Assembly (NCBI GenBank): GCA_013396635.1
Contig: WBMW01000425.1
Coordinates: 48,605-112,604, forward strand
DNA length: 64,000 nucleotides
Direction of reading: 5' to 3'
From: Penelope pileata
Lineage: Eukaryota > Chordata > Aves > Galliformes > Cracidae
Part shown: positions 21,078 to 33,677 of the stretch, in pieces
Layout: each line of letters opens with the position of its first letter
Position numbering within the stretch: the first letter of the stretch is position 1
The notes under the pieces: generated by a model
Databases searched by the model: none
What the model was told of the DNA's origin: nothing
What the model saw: only the letters and a program-made list of their open reading frames with translations
Made by a program: the position numbers and the translations under genes

Positions 21078-24000
21078 TAGTGCATAATTGCAGTTAGGAG
21101 ACATAGACATGAACTTACTCCAGCTCCAAAGAGCTTCCCCTTTAACCCAAGAAAGCGTGATAGCCGTAAAGACATAATTTGAGTTATTTCTCCTCAGATT
21201 TATTTCCCCAAGTTTAAAATGTGGAGAGGCTAAGAATGGGGAAAGAGGGACCACTTAAAAGGCAGAAGCAACACTGACAATAACATCCAATAGTTGTTCA
21301 GATGGGAAACCAACCTGATGTTTTTTGCAGCCACCCACATTAGGCATGGGAAAGATTTGTCTCCTACTTTGTTTTATTTTATAACTTAGCATTTGAGCTG
21401 TATGTGAATCAAGTGCCATGGCAAAGATGGAAGGTGATTTCTGCTCTTGGGCAAGGAGGAAGGTAGTGTGAGGCCTCACAAGATGCTGCTCTGCGCATTG
21501 TAGACGAGCTCATGCAGAAACACTCCTGCCTGCTCCAATGCTGAACGCACAGGCATGCTGTTCCTTGCTTCCTGGTGAGAACTGCTGGGCAGGCACTGCC
21601 ACAGAGTTGCCTTCATGTTGCGGTGCAACAAAAGCACATTGGCACTTGCAGTGGGCACTTGATGCTGGCATATGCCTAGAAGACCTTGACCCACAACAAG
21701 GATGTCGTGAGACAGCAAGAAAGGCAGGGGAAGGAAAAATACTGATTCTTCATGACAAAGCCCAGTCTGCCTTCTCTTCCAGACAGTTCATTTCCATGTA
21801 CCTCCCTACGTTCTCCCTCCCTGAAGTGTCTCCTTTAGCTACATTGCAGACACCAAACTCTGGCTCCCCAGTGGGAGGAGAAAGCACTCAGGACTGACAA
21901 TACAAACTGAATTTTACTAAAACAGGCAGCCCTCAAAATAGGAGAGCGCCTGAAGCTCCATCTCTCTCGCCCTGCCAGGTGAGATGAATGGCAGTGGCTC
22001 TAAACTTTATCTGCATCTTTTCCTCTCTTCCTCTGGACAGGCTGTTCCCACTCTACTAGCCAGCAGGCCACAGCGTGGGGGTCCTGCCCTGCTGCAGGCA
22101 CAGGGTGGGCTGGCACTAGGTGCCTTTGGGGCAGGAGGAGGCTGTGGGCAGGACGGCGGCACAGCCAATCCCCTCCTGGTGTGTGCTCCATGCCAGGAGA
22201 GCAGCAGCGCAGGGAAGTGGCTCAGCATTGACAGCTGCCTCAGAACGTCGCCTTGAGGTCTTGCTGGCACAGCAGGAATTTGCGTGGGAATGGTTCACAC
22301 ACTGGAGCCATTGCTCATGTTGCTATCAGCACTTCTTCAGCTCACAAGCCCCCCTGAGCTGCCCATGCCTTTTCTCAGCCATAGGGAGCCCTGGATGCAA
22401 ATGGTCACACGCAGGTCTTTGTGACTAACAAATGTGTTGGTGTCACAGTTCAGAAAGAACTGTTTTCCCATCACACTGTTTACCCCAGAAAGCAAAGCAT
22501 TTCCAGCTGAGGCTGCTCACCTTGGCCATGCAGGTGAACCTGCCTCGAACACCTCTACCAGCAGTGCTGTGGAAGGGCACCCAGCATGTGTTTGTCACTG
22601 CTGTGCAGACAGAGGGACAGAATCACCTCCCAACAGTGACAAGCATGGCCAGTGGCCTAATGCCATTGCTGGGCTTCCTGTGAGCAGAGGAGGGGCTGTG
22701 TTACCCAGGGACCAGGAAGCCCTTGGTATCAGGGGATCTTTGAAATTCTTCTCAGTTAGGGGGGGTCAGATTTATCTCCAGCAGTGAGTGGCACTCACAC
22801 TCTCCCTTGCTTTGGCTGATAATTAAACCTATGCCAATATAACACCATTCAACTGGAAGAAGATCAGGTTACTCCTCAACAAAAACCACCTCTAGCAGCA
22901 ACAGCAACAGCTTCCTTCTGGCTAGTGCTGTGCCCCCACCCTCACAGCATTCCCCAAGGAAGAGAAGAGTTTTTCCTCTCAAGGCTGAGGTGCTCTGGTT
23001 CACAGTAAGTGCTGATGGCCCCGAAGAGTTTATGACTTGTTGCTGTGACCAGCAGGTGCAAGAAGGGAGTTTGAGAGTTTATTGAGGGCTGAAGTAGAAG
23101 TACTGGGAACAGAGCAGACTCCCTTCACCTACTGGGCAGCCCATGCTGCTTGCTCGCAGGTGTTACACTGCACCTGAGTCATGGTAAGACTCAGTAGCAC
23201 TGGCCAAGCCCTGGTCACAACACCAGGTCTGGCACCCAGGAGTGTCCCTGCGTAAGCAATGTGGGGCCCCAGCATCCGCACGCCTTCCAGCACAGGGCTC
23301 GCCCTTCCACTGTTCCTCCAGTGCACAGAAAACAGTGTGTGGGATGAGCTGTGAGACCCATCAGAGACAGCAGCTTTCCAAGGAGGGGCTTTGGGGATCT
23401 CTGTGCCCAGCTTTGCTGTTCTTTGACCCTGATTCTCCTGACCCTCCTGAAGTCCCTTGCACTTGCTATTGTAGACTCCCTTTAGTTTTATTAGCCTGCA
23501 GCTGGGTGGTTTCTCAGCAAGCCTTCATCTTTATGATTGAGTTAGAAACAGGGTACAGGAACAGCAAATAATCATTCAAGAAATATCAAATAATCATTTA
23601 ATTAAGATGAATTAGTAAACTAAATATCAGCTTAAATTGATTTATGTAGAAAATGATTCTTACACTTTGTTACCTTCTTGCACACCAACCAGCAGCAAAA
23701 ATAGAAATTGTCAGGTTTTCTATTATTTTAATAAAAGCTTGCAGCCCTTCCATAAATATCTCTCAAGGTGTTGCTCACATGACATACTGGGAAACTTAAG
23801 CCTGATTTCTTTGGTGCAGAAAGAAGAGCTGACGTGAGCATCTCTACAGGTACTTTCATAAAAGAGGCTTTTGGTAGCAGATCTTGCAGAAAACAGTATA
23901 GAAAGAGATAGTGGCCTGAAGACAACAGTGCCAAGGACACACCTGAGCTGAGAAGAGATATTGGACTGACCATTGCCTGAGACCTGAAGATTGAGAGTAG

Positions 24001-27000
24001 AGCAGTGAAACTCTACGCCCTTTCTGAAGCCTGGGATGGAGTGAAATCTGTGACTTTTCCAAGGGCTAAGCATTCACAAAACTAAAGATGCATGAGAAGC
24101 ACTATCGCACGTAGGATAGCAAAATACACCTGGGGGATGAGATATGGACCAGAGCAGCACCATGATTTCTCTCAGTGAATGAAAGGCCTCTTTGGAGCCA
24201 GGATACATAGCCTTTTGAGTCCTGTGAGTGCCACAGCCAGGGGACTGCCCAGATGCCCCTTTGGCCATGGTGTTCTTTTCCAAGTGCAGACAGAGCTAGG
24301 ACTTGAGGACCCCTGGTGTGGAGAGCTGCCCAGTCGTGGCTTTGGGGTGATGTGACAGATTGCCTGCTCCATCCTCCTGAAACAGCTTTGGGCAAATGAC
24401 CATTAGATGAGGGCACTGCCAGTACTCCCAGCAAAGCCTGGCACTGCTGGTGAGAATATGTGGCAACAGCTACTGCCCACCCCAGGACCTCTGTCAGTCT
24501 TAAGGCTATTGAACCTTGTTTCCAACATGTCTGCACAAACCTGGTACCCCTCTTGGCCAGGACAGGCGATACCAACAGGGACAGGCAGTGAAGAGATCTC
24601 AGCTCCAACTCATGGCCTGCTCTCAGACCACGCCCATCCCAGTGCCCCTGAACTGGGAGCAAGCTGAGCAGGGTCTCCTGAGCTCTGCTGTCCTTTGTGC
24701 AATTCCCTACAAGCAACCAATTTTACTTTTTATTGTTATGGGCAACCTGGATGTAGGGATCGCTTGAAAGGGAGAACCCAGTTTTCCAGGGGTGGGTGAG
24801 CCAGGTGAAGGATACATTTCCATCTTTATTTCCAGTTCACATCACAACTGTGCCCAATGAGGCATTTTGTGGGGCCAACTGTTCTTGGCTCACCTCTGAA
24901 TATGTGTTTGGCAGCTGCCCAGTCCTGCAAGGACCACATGCAATTCAGGTCACTTGTCAAATGAACGAACCTATGTCAAACAGCAAATTCCAGTCTGTAC
25001 CACGTGGCCACAGCTCTCTGTGAGCAGAACGGGTGGCCTGGCCCCATGTGCTCGTGCCTGACTCAAGCTCTCCCTTACTAGTTGTTAGATGCATCCTGAG
25101 CCCTGGCAATGGGCAGTGAGACAGTATGCAAAACATACTGGGCTGAGACAGCAAAAAGGCCCCCCAGTTTTACTTCACCATGGCAAAGATGGGGTACAGA
25201 AGAGCCCTGCCTGTGACACCTCCATAGCTGGTCCTGCCTGGGAGTCAGCTACAGCTGGCAAAAGACCCAGTGTGTCTTGACTTTCTCCAGCAAGCTCTGG
25301 GCTGCCAGGTCACCTCCTCTGTGGGGACATGGACTCAGGCCAGGCTCCCATCAGCTGCTGGTGCCAAACTGGGTGCCACAGTTGTTTCTGACTGCCCAAA
25401 GAGCTGGACCTGGGTGAAGGCATCCAAGGCGCTATTGCTTGGTAAAGTTGCAAATGCCGGTACAGTTCGCAGCCTCTTGGCAGAAATGGGCCTGGGGAAG
25501 AGGATGATGATGAAGGCAGTGCAGTGGAAGCTGTGTTCCTGTGGGCTCCCCTTTGGTGCAGAGCTGAGCCAGGGCTATAGGTTCAGTCAGAGCAGAAGGA
25601 CAACTTTTAGGATTTTTTGCCTTTAGCTGTGCACCCTAAGATAATGCTCCCCAGACTGATCCTTGACATGGAATAGGAATCAGTGATCCAGAAAAATGTA
25701 GACCATCTGTTCAGCAACACGGCATCAGAGCCCTCTCAGATCATTCATCCATGTGAGCTTTCAAGAAACCTGCTCATTTGGGCAAAGTAGAATTGGCTAC
25801 AATTTTTTTAATGACACTGCTATTTTGCAGAGACTAGCTTATTGCTTCCTGTGCATGTCCAGTCTGTCGGCTTTGACCTCAGGTAGGATATTCATAGTTA
25901 CTATTTACAGCAGGGGAATGCAGGCAAGATGACGGACTTCCGCCAGGAGCTGTGGGTACTGTTGGAGCTGCCATGTTGAGAAGGGCACTCACAGGCATGG
26001 GCCAAGCACAGCAGCAGTGCTGAAGGCAGCCTTCTGCCCTGCTGCCTCTGCAGTCTTGCATTTTGCCAGCCACAGCCCAGCCAAGCCTTTGCTTGGCACC
26101 TTTCCTCTGTCATGGCCTCAGAGGCCTAAGGGGGCTGTCCTGCCACTGAGCTGGGGGACAACAGCCTTCCCAGGGCATGGAGCACAGCTATCCCACCACA
26201 TTCCATGTGAGGGGACTTGCTGAGGGGCACAGGCTTGCAGAGGTCTTGTATTCCCTATGTACAGCCTGGCTCTTGTTAACCTCCACTTCCCCATAAAAAA
26301 GTGATGCCAATGGCAGAGATGAGTGTGCTCAAGCCTGTCTGGCTGCAGGAAGGGTTTAAATCTCACACAGGTGGGTCCTCAGCTACTTTGATTTCGGCAA
26401 CATCTAGCTTAGAAGCTTGGCTACAAAATACTTCTATTTCCACTCTAGCAAAGTTGATTTCCTGCTCACAACAATGCAGAGATTTTCACCTGATGTCCAC
26501 ACAGGAATACTTGGCTTTGAAATGAGATATAAAGCTATTTTTCCACTTGCTTTAGTAGCTAATACCGAGCAAGCTATGTGCAAAGCCATCATTTCTAACC
26601 TCAGCCTTTGGGTGCCCAAGGCAGATGGGCAGAGGAAAGGAAAAGAAATCTGCAAGGTGCTAAACCTCATCTAGGAGGTAAGAGAAAATGGAGGTGATGT
26701 GGGGCTTTGGTGCTCAGAAACACTGGAGATGGGAAAGAGATGTCCCTTGAGGCTCAGTGAATCCTGCTCTGGGCCGTGACAGCCCATGCGCTTCCCTGCC
26801 CTCATCTCCCCTCACAGCCCCGCTCCTGCCCATGAGCAGATGGATCTGGTGCTCAACGTGCTTCTCTCTGTTCCTATTGTGTGTGCCTTGCTTTGTCTTT
26901 TTTATAGTCCCTTTATTTTTTTCTGCCTTTTAAACCCTTTTCAGCATCTCTAAAGTGAACTCATACTATGTTTTCTGCTGTTAAACATATTTACAAACCA

Positions 27001-28355
27001 TCTTTGACATATCAAACACATTGAATCTTTTCAGAACTCTAACGCAGCTGAAGCACAGTGGATTGGGGATTACAGCAGATCTTCGGCAGCCTTGAGCTCT
27101 TGGTTCTTTCAACTGGACATATACAAACCCAATGTGCAAAGATCTACCCATACAGTTGTGTCTGAACCCAGCAGCATCCATGACATCTCTGCACCTGGCT
27201 TCCCAACACCTCTCAGCAGCAGAGCCTTTTTGCTTTCCACCAACTTTTGGCTAGCAGAGATTTTTGGTGCTCGAAGACTGCAAAAGAGGTGATTGCTTCA
27301 GCCCTCATTCTTCTACCACAATGACCCTGTCCCAAGTGTGATGCACTATATTTTGTCCAGATCTTCCCCCTACCCCAATGACATTTAATGGTCATGAGAT
27401 TAAATAAAATGTTTATCTATTTAAATAATTCCCTGAGAAAAGCACAAATACACTTACAAATTTTATGTTTGATGCAATCAGGTTTGAAGCCTGGAAAAAA
27501 GGAAGCGGTGATACTCACCTATGCAGCCTTTTAGGTTAATCAGCTATAAAACACCATGGTTTCAGTTAACCGTGTTTTAGTGCTTGCACTGGTATTCACA
27601 AAAACCTTGGGCCCAGCTCCCTTCCTGCTGGAGGACTCCAAAGCAAAGGTAGTCAGACTTTTCTGGAATGGTTTAGCCATTCAAGTGGCTACCCCCTTCA
27701 CTCTGTGCCATTAGGTAGCACTTCAGCCACACTCACAGTGTATCCAAACATGCATGCTGTGGACTGTGAGCATAACACTTGAAGACAAGAGGGAAGTGAC
27801 TGTGATCAGGGTGTGGAGGTTTATGGTGGCACATCCCTTTGTGGCTCAGCTTTCCCTGTTGTGTTGCTCAAGTCATCTGAGGCATCATTTGAGGGTTTCC
27901 TATATTCCTCTTCTCCAAAAGACTTGCAGAGACAATGCTGAAATGTACATTACTTGCACGTCATTTTTTCACATCCTTCCCTGTTGGATCACTCTCCACA
28001 GCTTCTGGGCTTCCTCACAGGAAAAAGGGTGTCTCTCCTGAGAGCATCCTGTTTCTCTTGCTGCCAATCCATCTGGCTCTTTTCCAGAGGGTAAGGCTGC
28101 TTCAGTAAATGAAACCCTCCAGTGAGACTGATTCCCAGCAGGATTTAACTTCCTGAGGTGTCAATGAATGGACACAGATTGCAAAGAGCCAGGTGTACTT
28201 TAGCACCAAAGTCATGATCCCTGAGCTCTCTGCAGCCTGGGTGTGTGGGTAGGATGCTGCCAAGTGCTCTAGCCCCTCTGCTCTGCTTCCAGCTTTCAGC
28301 ACTGGGTGTGCTGGTGCAGGAACTGCACTGAGTTTTTGCTCAGAGCCAGGAGCAG
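21078..28355. other. non-coding stretch, nothing recognised
   Basis: Over 7 kb without a repeat family or exon I can name. Composition is moderately GC-rich in 21.5-26.8 kb. The longest open frame (minus strand, 24102-24716, 204 codons) and others overlap on both strands, and they lack recognisable domains, repeats or signal sequences. A small bulged palindrome lies at 27547-27579. Confidence 0.5.
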
Positions 28356-28735
28356 AATCATAGAATGGTTCCAGTTGGAAGGGACCATAGAGATCATCTT
28401 GTTCCAACCCCCCTGCCATGGGCAAGGACACTGCTCACTAGCCCAGGTTGCCCAGAGCCCCATCCAGCCTGGCCTTGAGCACTTCCAGGGAGGGGGCATC
28501 CACAACTTCTCTGGGCAACCTGTTCCAGTGTCTCACCACCCTCACAGGGAAGAATTTCCTCCTTATATCTAGTCTAAATCTACCCTCTTCCAGTTTGTAG
28601 CCATTACCCCTTGTCTTGTCACTACCTGTCCTTGTAAAAAGTCCCTCCGCAGCTTTCCTGTAGGCCCCCTTCAAGTCCTGGAAGACTGTTATAAGATCGC
28701 CCCGCAGCCTTTTCTTCTCCAGGCCGAAAGAAGGA
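28356..28735 (-). mobile_element. CR1 LINE 3' fragment, young type
   Basis: Clean reversed CR1 3' region, AATCATAGAATGG then CAGTTGGAAGGGACCATAG. The minus-strand frame reads FGLEKKRLRGDLITVFQDLK, RGNGYKLEEGRFRLDIRRK and VRHWNRLPREVVDAPSLEV, the well-preserved C-terminal end of CR1 ORF2. It is very close in sequence to the element at 48597, so both belong to the same recent subfamily. Confidence 0.95.
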
Positions 28736-29254
28736 GGCAGCACTGGCCGCCTTGCTCCTGCCAACCGTCATGATGGAGATCAGAGCAGCTCAAGGGTGCT
28801 GGGAAAGGAAAAGCTGCGCAGAAGAGGCCCCTGAGTCCCCTTCTGGTTGAGAGGCAGGAGCAACAGAGGGGATCTTGTACCACTGCTCTTGGTACCCTGG
28901 TCCTGGGGAAGAGCCAAAAGTACCCATGTGGTAGGACAGCACACCCCATGCCAAAAATCATCAAAAAAAAACAGGGAACCTCCAGGAAAGCAGAGAGATC
29001 CCCTGTGAATCAAAACACTCACAAGGAGGCCCTCCAGCACAACAGGATGCAGCCCCAAAATGATCCTCAGTCCTGCTGCTGAGACTGGCGGAGGTGGCCT
29101 GGGACAAACAGCTGAGGTCTTGGGCCCATTAGCCAGCATGGTGTGTCCAAGACAAGGCACTGTCAAAAGAGATACTAATTAGTGCTAACTGCAACCAGTC
29201 AGGTAAATTGAAGAGCATGAAGGAACCTAGGCCTGGGAAAGCCAATAGCTCCAG
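28736..29254. other. non-coding spacer, nothing recognised
   Basis: Sequence between two CR1 fragments. A 128-codon minus-strand frame (28780-29166) crosses it without any family resemblance. Confidence 0.5.
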
Positions 29255-29330
29255 TCATAGAATCATAGAATGGCTTGGGTTGAAAGGGACCTTAACAATC
29301 ATCTCGTCTTGCCGAGGGCAGGGACGGGCA
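29255..29330 (-). mobile_element. CR1 LINE 3' tail, very short
   Basis: TCATAGAATCATAGAATGGC followed by GGGTTGAAAGGGACCTTAAC is the reversed extreme 3' end of CR1. The match fades after about 70 bp into unrelated GC-rich sequence. Confidence 0.85.
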
Positions 29331-29463
29331 GGCTGCCCTGTCAGAGTGTGGAGAACATTTGTGTGGTGGATGGTGGTGGGAGAACTGCGCAGACTGGGAC
29401 CCCATGGTCTCTCACCCATCCATCCCATGTCCCATCCAGACAGAAATGCCCACATACTGGAGC
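29279..29463 (+). repeat. 185-bp direct repeat, copy 1
   Basis: Identical in sequence to 30028-30212. It covers most of the short CR1 tail and the following non-CR1 sequence up to ACATACTGGAGC. Copy 1 is followed by a CR1 RT fragment and then by 120 Ns. Copy 2 starts immediately after the Ns and continues into unique sequence. This is most likely an unmerged assembly overlap. Confidence 0.9.
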
Positions 29464-29907
29464 GGCAACCAACATGGCTTCACCAAGGGCAAATCGTGCC
29501 TGACAAACCTGGTGGCCTTCTATGATGGAGTCACAGCAACAGTGGATAAAGGGAGGGCAACCGACGTCATCTACCTGGACTTGTGCAAGGCGTTTGACAC
29601 TGTCCCGCACAGCATCCTGGTTGATAAACTGGATAAATATGGGTTTGATGGACGAACCACTCGCTGGATAAGGAGCTGGCTGGATGGCTGCACTCAGAGA
29701 GTGGCGGTCAATGGCTCAGTGTCTGAATGGAGACCAGTGACGAGTGGTGCTCCTCAGGGATCGGTACTGGGACCAGTGCTGTTTAACATCTTTGTCGGTG
29801 ACATGGACAGTGGGATCGAATGCACCCTCAGCAAGTTTGCAGATGATGCCAAGCTGTGTGGTGCAGTCGACACGCCAGAGGGAAGGGATGCCATCCAGAG
29901 GGACCTG
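29464..29907 (+). mobile_element. CR1 LINE reverse transcriptase fragment, frame intact
   Basis: An uninterrupted + strand frame reads GNQHGFTKGKSCLTNLVAF, VIYLDLCKAFDTVPHS, SGAPQGSVLGPVLFNIF and SKFADDAKLCGAVDT. The RT catalytic FADD is intact (29836-29847). No stop codon interrupts it before the gap, which indicates a recent insertion. The 3' part is missing in the N run. It lies in opposite orientation to the CR1 pieces at its left and is nearly identical to the reverse complement of 49025-49190. Confidence 0.95.
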
Positions 29908-30027
29908 NNNNNNNNNNNNNNNNNNNNNNNNNNNNNNNNNNNNNNNNNNNNNNNNNNNNNNNNNNNNNNNNNNNNNNNNNNNNNNNNNNNNNNNNNNNNN
30001 NNNNNNNNNNNNNNNNNNNNNNNNNNN
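29908..30027. other. assembly gap (120 N)
   Basis: Run of undetermined bases inside a CR1 element. The expected missing content is the remaining CR1 3' half, roughly 0.9-1.2 kb judging by the complete copy at 6009-7309, so the gap length is probably underestimated or nominal. Confidence 0.95.
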
Positions 30028-30212
30028 GTTGAAAGGGACCTTAACAATCATCTCGTCTTGCCGAGGGCAGGGACGGGCAGGCTGCCCTGTCAGAGTGTGG
30101 AGAACATTTGTGTGGTGGATGGTGGTGGGAGAACTGCGCAGACTGGGACCCCATGGTCTCTCACCCATCCATCCCATGTCCCATCCAGACAGAAATGCCC
30201 ACATACTGGAGC
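30028..30212 (+). repeat. 185-bp direct repeat, copy 2
   Basis: Perfect second copy of 29279-29463 directly after the N run, then continuing into unique sequence (GCATGTGTGCAGC). If the repeat is an artefact, the true locus is the left flank joined straight to this right flank in one haplotype, with the CR1 piece from another haplotype or another locus. Confidence 0.9.
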
Positions 30213-33200
30213 ATGTGTGCAGCTCCTCACAAGCTGCTGTCCTTGCAAGCAGTCTGCAGGTTCGGAAGGGTTTGTGTACTGCAGCTTGGGACAGACACCC
30301 TGCTGCAAAGCATAGGATGAATCGCTGGTCTTCCCTGGGCTTCTGGCTGCTTCAGAAGCAGGACAGCCACTGAGTGAGATGCTGGGAGATGGCACGTCCC
30401 AAAGCAAGCCCTGCTGCTATCCTCCCAGCATCCCGGGCCACCATCTGGCCCAGTGCACAAGTGCTTCAGTGAGGCTTTGGGCCACCTCCTGTCCTAGCAG
30501 GCTTAAGCCCATCTTCTCCATCTATTTGAGCAAGAAAATAGTAGCATTACCAATACCAGTGCCCAGCATCTGCTTTCTGTTTTCTGCAGTTTTCTTTTTC
30601 TCACAAGAGACCACATTCCCTTCAGTTTCCCATCACCTACATCTATAACACTTTCTGCTTTAGCTCCTTCTGCCCCAGGATCCTTGCAAAGCTTCTTGTG
30701 CCCAGGGCAGCTCTCATAGCTTGGCACCAAGAGCTGCAGCATGAACCTGGGCAAATCACCATGTCCCGCTGGCAAGCCCCAGGATGCCTCCCTGAGACCA
30801 CTGTTGGTGATGGAGTCACCTTCAGTGACTGTCCCCGCATCATTGTCTATCCTCACATCTGCAGACATTATTTGGTACACAAATCCTGACGAGTACTGAG
30901 GAGCTCTGAGAACTGAGTTTGAAATCCTGCCCCTTTCCTTTCTTGCTTACACATTACACATTTTTTCCTGGAAAACAGATAATATTTCTATCCCTGCCCA
31001 CTCTGGAATTAAAAGCAGGGCACAGATACACATTCAGGAATACAGCAGGTGCTGAGCCAGGATCCCTTCCAGGGCAGCGGCTCCTCTCTCTCAAGCTCTT
31101 GCAATGACAGCAGAGCAGAGGCTGGGACAGCTGTCTTGAGCCCTGGGTTCCTGCTGCACTGCTGAGAGCCCTCAGGACGTATTCATTTCAGGCAGGATGA
31201 AGGAGTAAAACCCTACCTCTGTGCCAGCCCCATGGGTACCCTGCAGCCTAACAACACGCTGCTCATCTTGATGGACTGTGCAGGGTGGAGGTGGAGGTCT
31301 CTGGCAGACCTCTCTGAAAAGGTCTGGAAGGAAAGCTCAATCTTCTGTGCCTTGCTAGTAAATTCCCATTCATGTGTGATTTCTCAAATGCCTTTTGAGT
31401 GTTTTCCTTTACTCTCTGTGCCAGCAACGAGTCAGGCTTGGAAGTGTATTGTCAGGCAATCCAGAGCTGGTCTCTTGCTAGGAAACACCATGTGTTCAGC
31501 AAGAGCAATATTTCAGTGCCCTCTGGCGGTAACTCCCTATGCCATTAGGGGTATCTCTTACTTCTGCTCAACATCCCCCCGCCAAATGTCCCCTGAGATC
31601 TTTGCTGCGATACCTGTGCTCCTGTACCGGTGCAGCTCCTGCTCTCCCAGCCCCCATGCACTCATGAGCATTTCACATCCTGCTTCATTGCCTGTTTCTG
31701 CAGCAGAATCTCAGCGTGTCCCTGATTTCACTACTGCTGTGGGCCAGGACAGCACCAGGAGCTGTGAGCTTGGCCTACTTTAGTGCCCATGTCAGCTCAT
31801 CCTGCATAGCACTGTCCTACAGCTCTCTGCTGAATGGAATGTGCCTCAGCCAAAGATGCTCAGAGTGCCTGTGTTCCCAGTCTCCTTTCCCCACTGACGT
31901 TTGTATTTCTCAGCCAATTTTAGTAAAATTTAGGAGGTGAGTGACATCAGGGTAATTAACTTCCTCTATACTGCACGAAATGTGGTGTCCGGGCAGGAGA
32001 ATGAAACCATTGCTGCTCCAGCACGAAAAGACTGCAGTGCGAGCTCAGCTGCAGTACAAGCCCTTAGAGACAGACACCAGAAGAAACCATGTTTTACAAC
32101 CTTGCTTTTCCCAAAACTCCTTTCACAATTTGCTACTCTGTTTATATAAAATATCGTACAGAGCCATTACTTTAGGAGAAAAAAAAAAAAACCACTCTAG
32201 AAATGTCTGCATAATAGCTTTGTTGGCTCTGGAGGAAGAGGATATTACAGAAAATGAAACTGATTTGCCCAAAAATTCAGCCTGACTATTTGCTCAAATG
32301 TGAAACATGGATTTTTAACCTCCAGACCATGCTACCCAACATGCTCTTGACATGCTCCCCTGTCAAGAAACAAACTTACACTGTCTTGTTCTTCTCTGCT
32401 CAGTAAGGGAGGAAGCCACGGGAACTGCAAAACAAAAGCAAAAGTGGAATATGCCCAGATATCCTCGGGATGTGGCACCCGGGGATCCCACAGACCTGGG
32501 GCAGATGTGCAAAGGTGTGGCAGTGGGATGTAAGAAATGCATGGCAGTGGGATGTTGGGAAGGACTGACAGTGGTATGTAAGGAAGACATGACTGTGGGA
32601 TGTAAGGAAGGCCCCTAGGATGTTGCTTCCCACTGGCACCCTCCTGCCACAAGAGACTTTCTCAGGGGCAGAGGGAGTTGGGGCATATCCAGTTTCAGGG
32701 AGCACAGTGCTGGGAGGGGATCACTGCCTGAAGGACCCAGCCCTGCTTCTCCGCTCACCTCCATGAGTGCTGTGCCCTTGTGTTTAAAATGCATAGTCCC
32801 AAACCCTCACATGCATATCCCCCCTCCCACACCAGCTCTCATGCTGAGACTGCCTCAGCTGAGCAGCACTGGGTCCCCCCAAACCCTGTCCCTGCAGAGC
32901 TGCTGTCCCTGTGCTGGACACGTTGCTGGATTATTATAAATAAAACGCAAAAAGAGAGTGACCCTTCATGTTTGGCTAAAATCCAGCTTTGACAAGAGCA
33001 TTCATTCCACAGTAAGGACTTGGCTCGACGAAAGCCTTTTAAATTAGAGGCAAGGCTGACAATGGCTTGTTTCTGTGTATGCTGCTCCTGACACTCACAT
33101 GAGATGTTCACATGAAATACATGTGCATTAGAAACCAGCCCCAAGAGTGCGAAACAACGTTGCCTGAAGCTGACCTCTTTAATCTGTACTTCAGCCAGCT

Positions 33201-33677
33201 CAATGAATAGTCTGTATCTCACAGGAGCAGCTCAGCCCACAGCAGCTTCAAAAAATTCAAAGTAGCTGTGTAGCTGTTTAAATATAGACTAAATAACATA
33301 TTTAAGTACTTACCATTTCTCCTGGCCCATACAATAAATCAGGTTATCCTGCAAACTGTCACACACTGAACTTGTTCTTCCCTGGTCAAGCTCAGCCCAG
33401 GTGTTCACTGTCCAAGGCAATGGGCACAGGTCACACCACACACCTTGGCACCTGCATAGTGAACGCTAATAGTCCAACATAATAAGTGCATGTGGTAATC
33501 TTGGTCCAGTATCGAGACCAGCAAAGAGAGCAGCTCTGAGACTGTCCAGTACCGTCTGAACAGCATAGCAGAGAAAGTCTTGCAGGCTATGGATGGACAG
33601 ACATCCAGGAGCACATTCTCAGTCAGCATACTCTGTCCTTCCTGCTCCAAAGATCATCCTGTCCTTTTTATGTAAAG
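30213..33677. other. non-coding stretch with one minisatellite
   Basis: No exon or transposon recognised. An open + strand frame of 183 codons (31232-31783) has no recognisable motif and is not supported by splice context. A CTCF-like core lies at 31515-31529 and a 24-bp minisatellite at 32520-32615. Confidence 0.5.
32520..32615 (+). repeat. 24-bp minisatellite, four copies
   Basis: Four head-to-tail 24-bp units based on GCAGTGGGATGTAAGGAAG, with a few substitutions in each. The period is a multiple of three, so all frames translate into eight-residue repeats (for example VAVGCKKC, MAVGCWEG), which should not be mistaken for a repetitive protein. Confidence 0.9.

Noticed and set aside
24102..24716. 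204-codon minus-strand open frame
   Set aside because: No motif of a retroviral or cellular protein recognised. Overlapped by open frames on the + strand. Length is within what chance allows over this window.
31232..31783. 183-codon plus-strand open frame outside repeats
   Set aside because: No recognisable domain, signal peptide or splice context. Left unannotated as a gene. RNA-seq and protein conservation would be needed to revive it.
32352..32618. Cysteine-containing octapeptide repeat protein
   Set aside because: Explained by a 24-bp minisatellite read in frame. The repeat pattern appears in other frames too.
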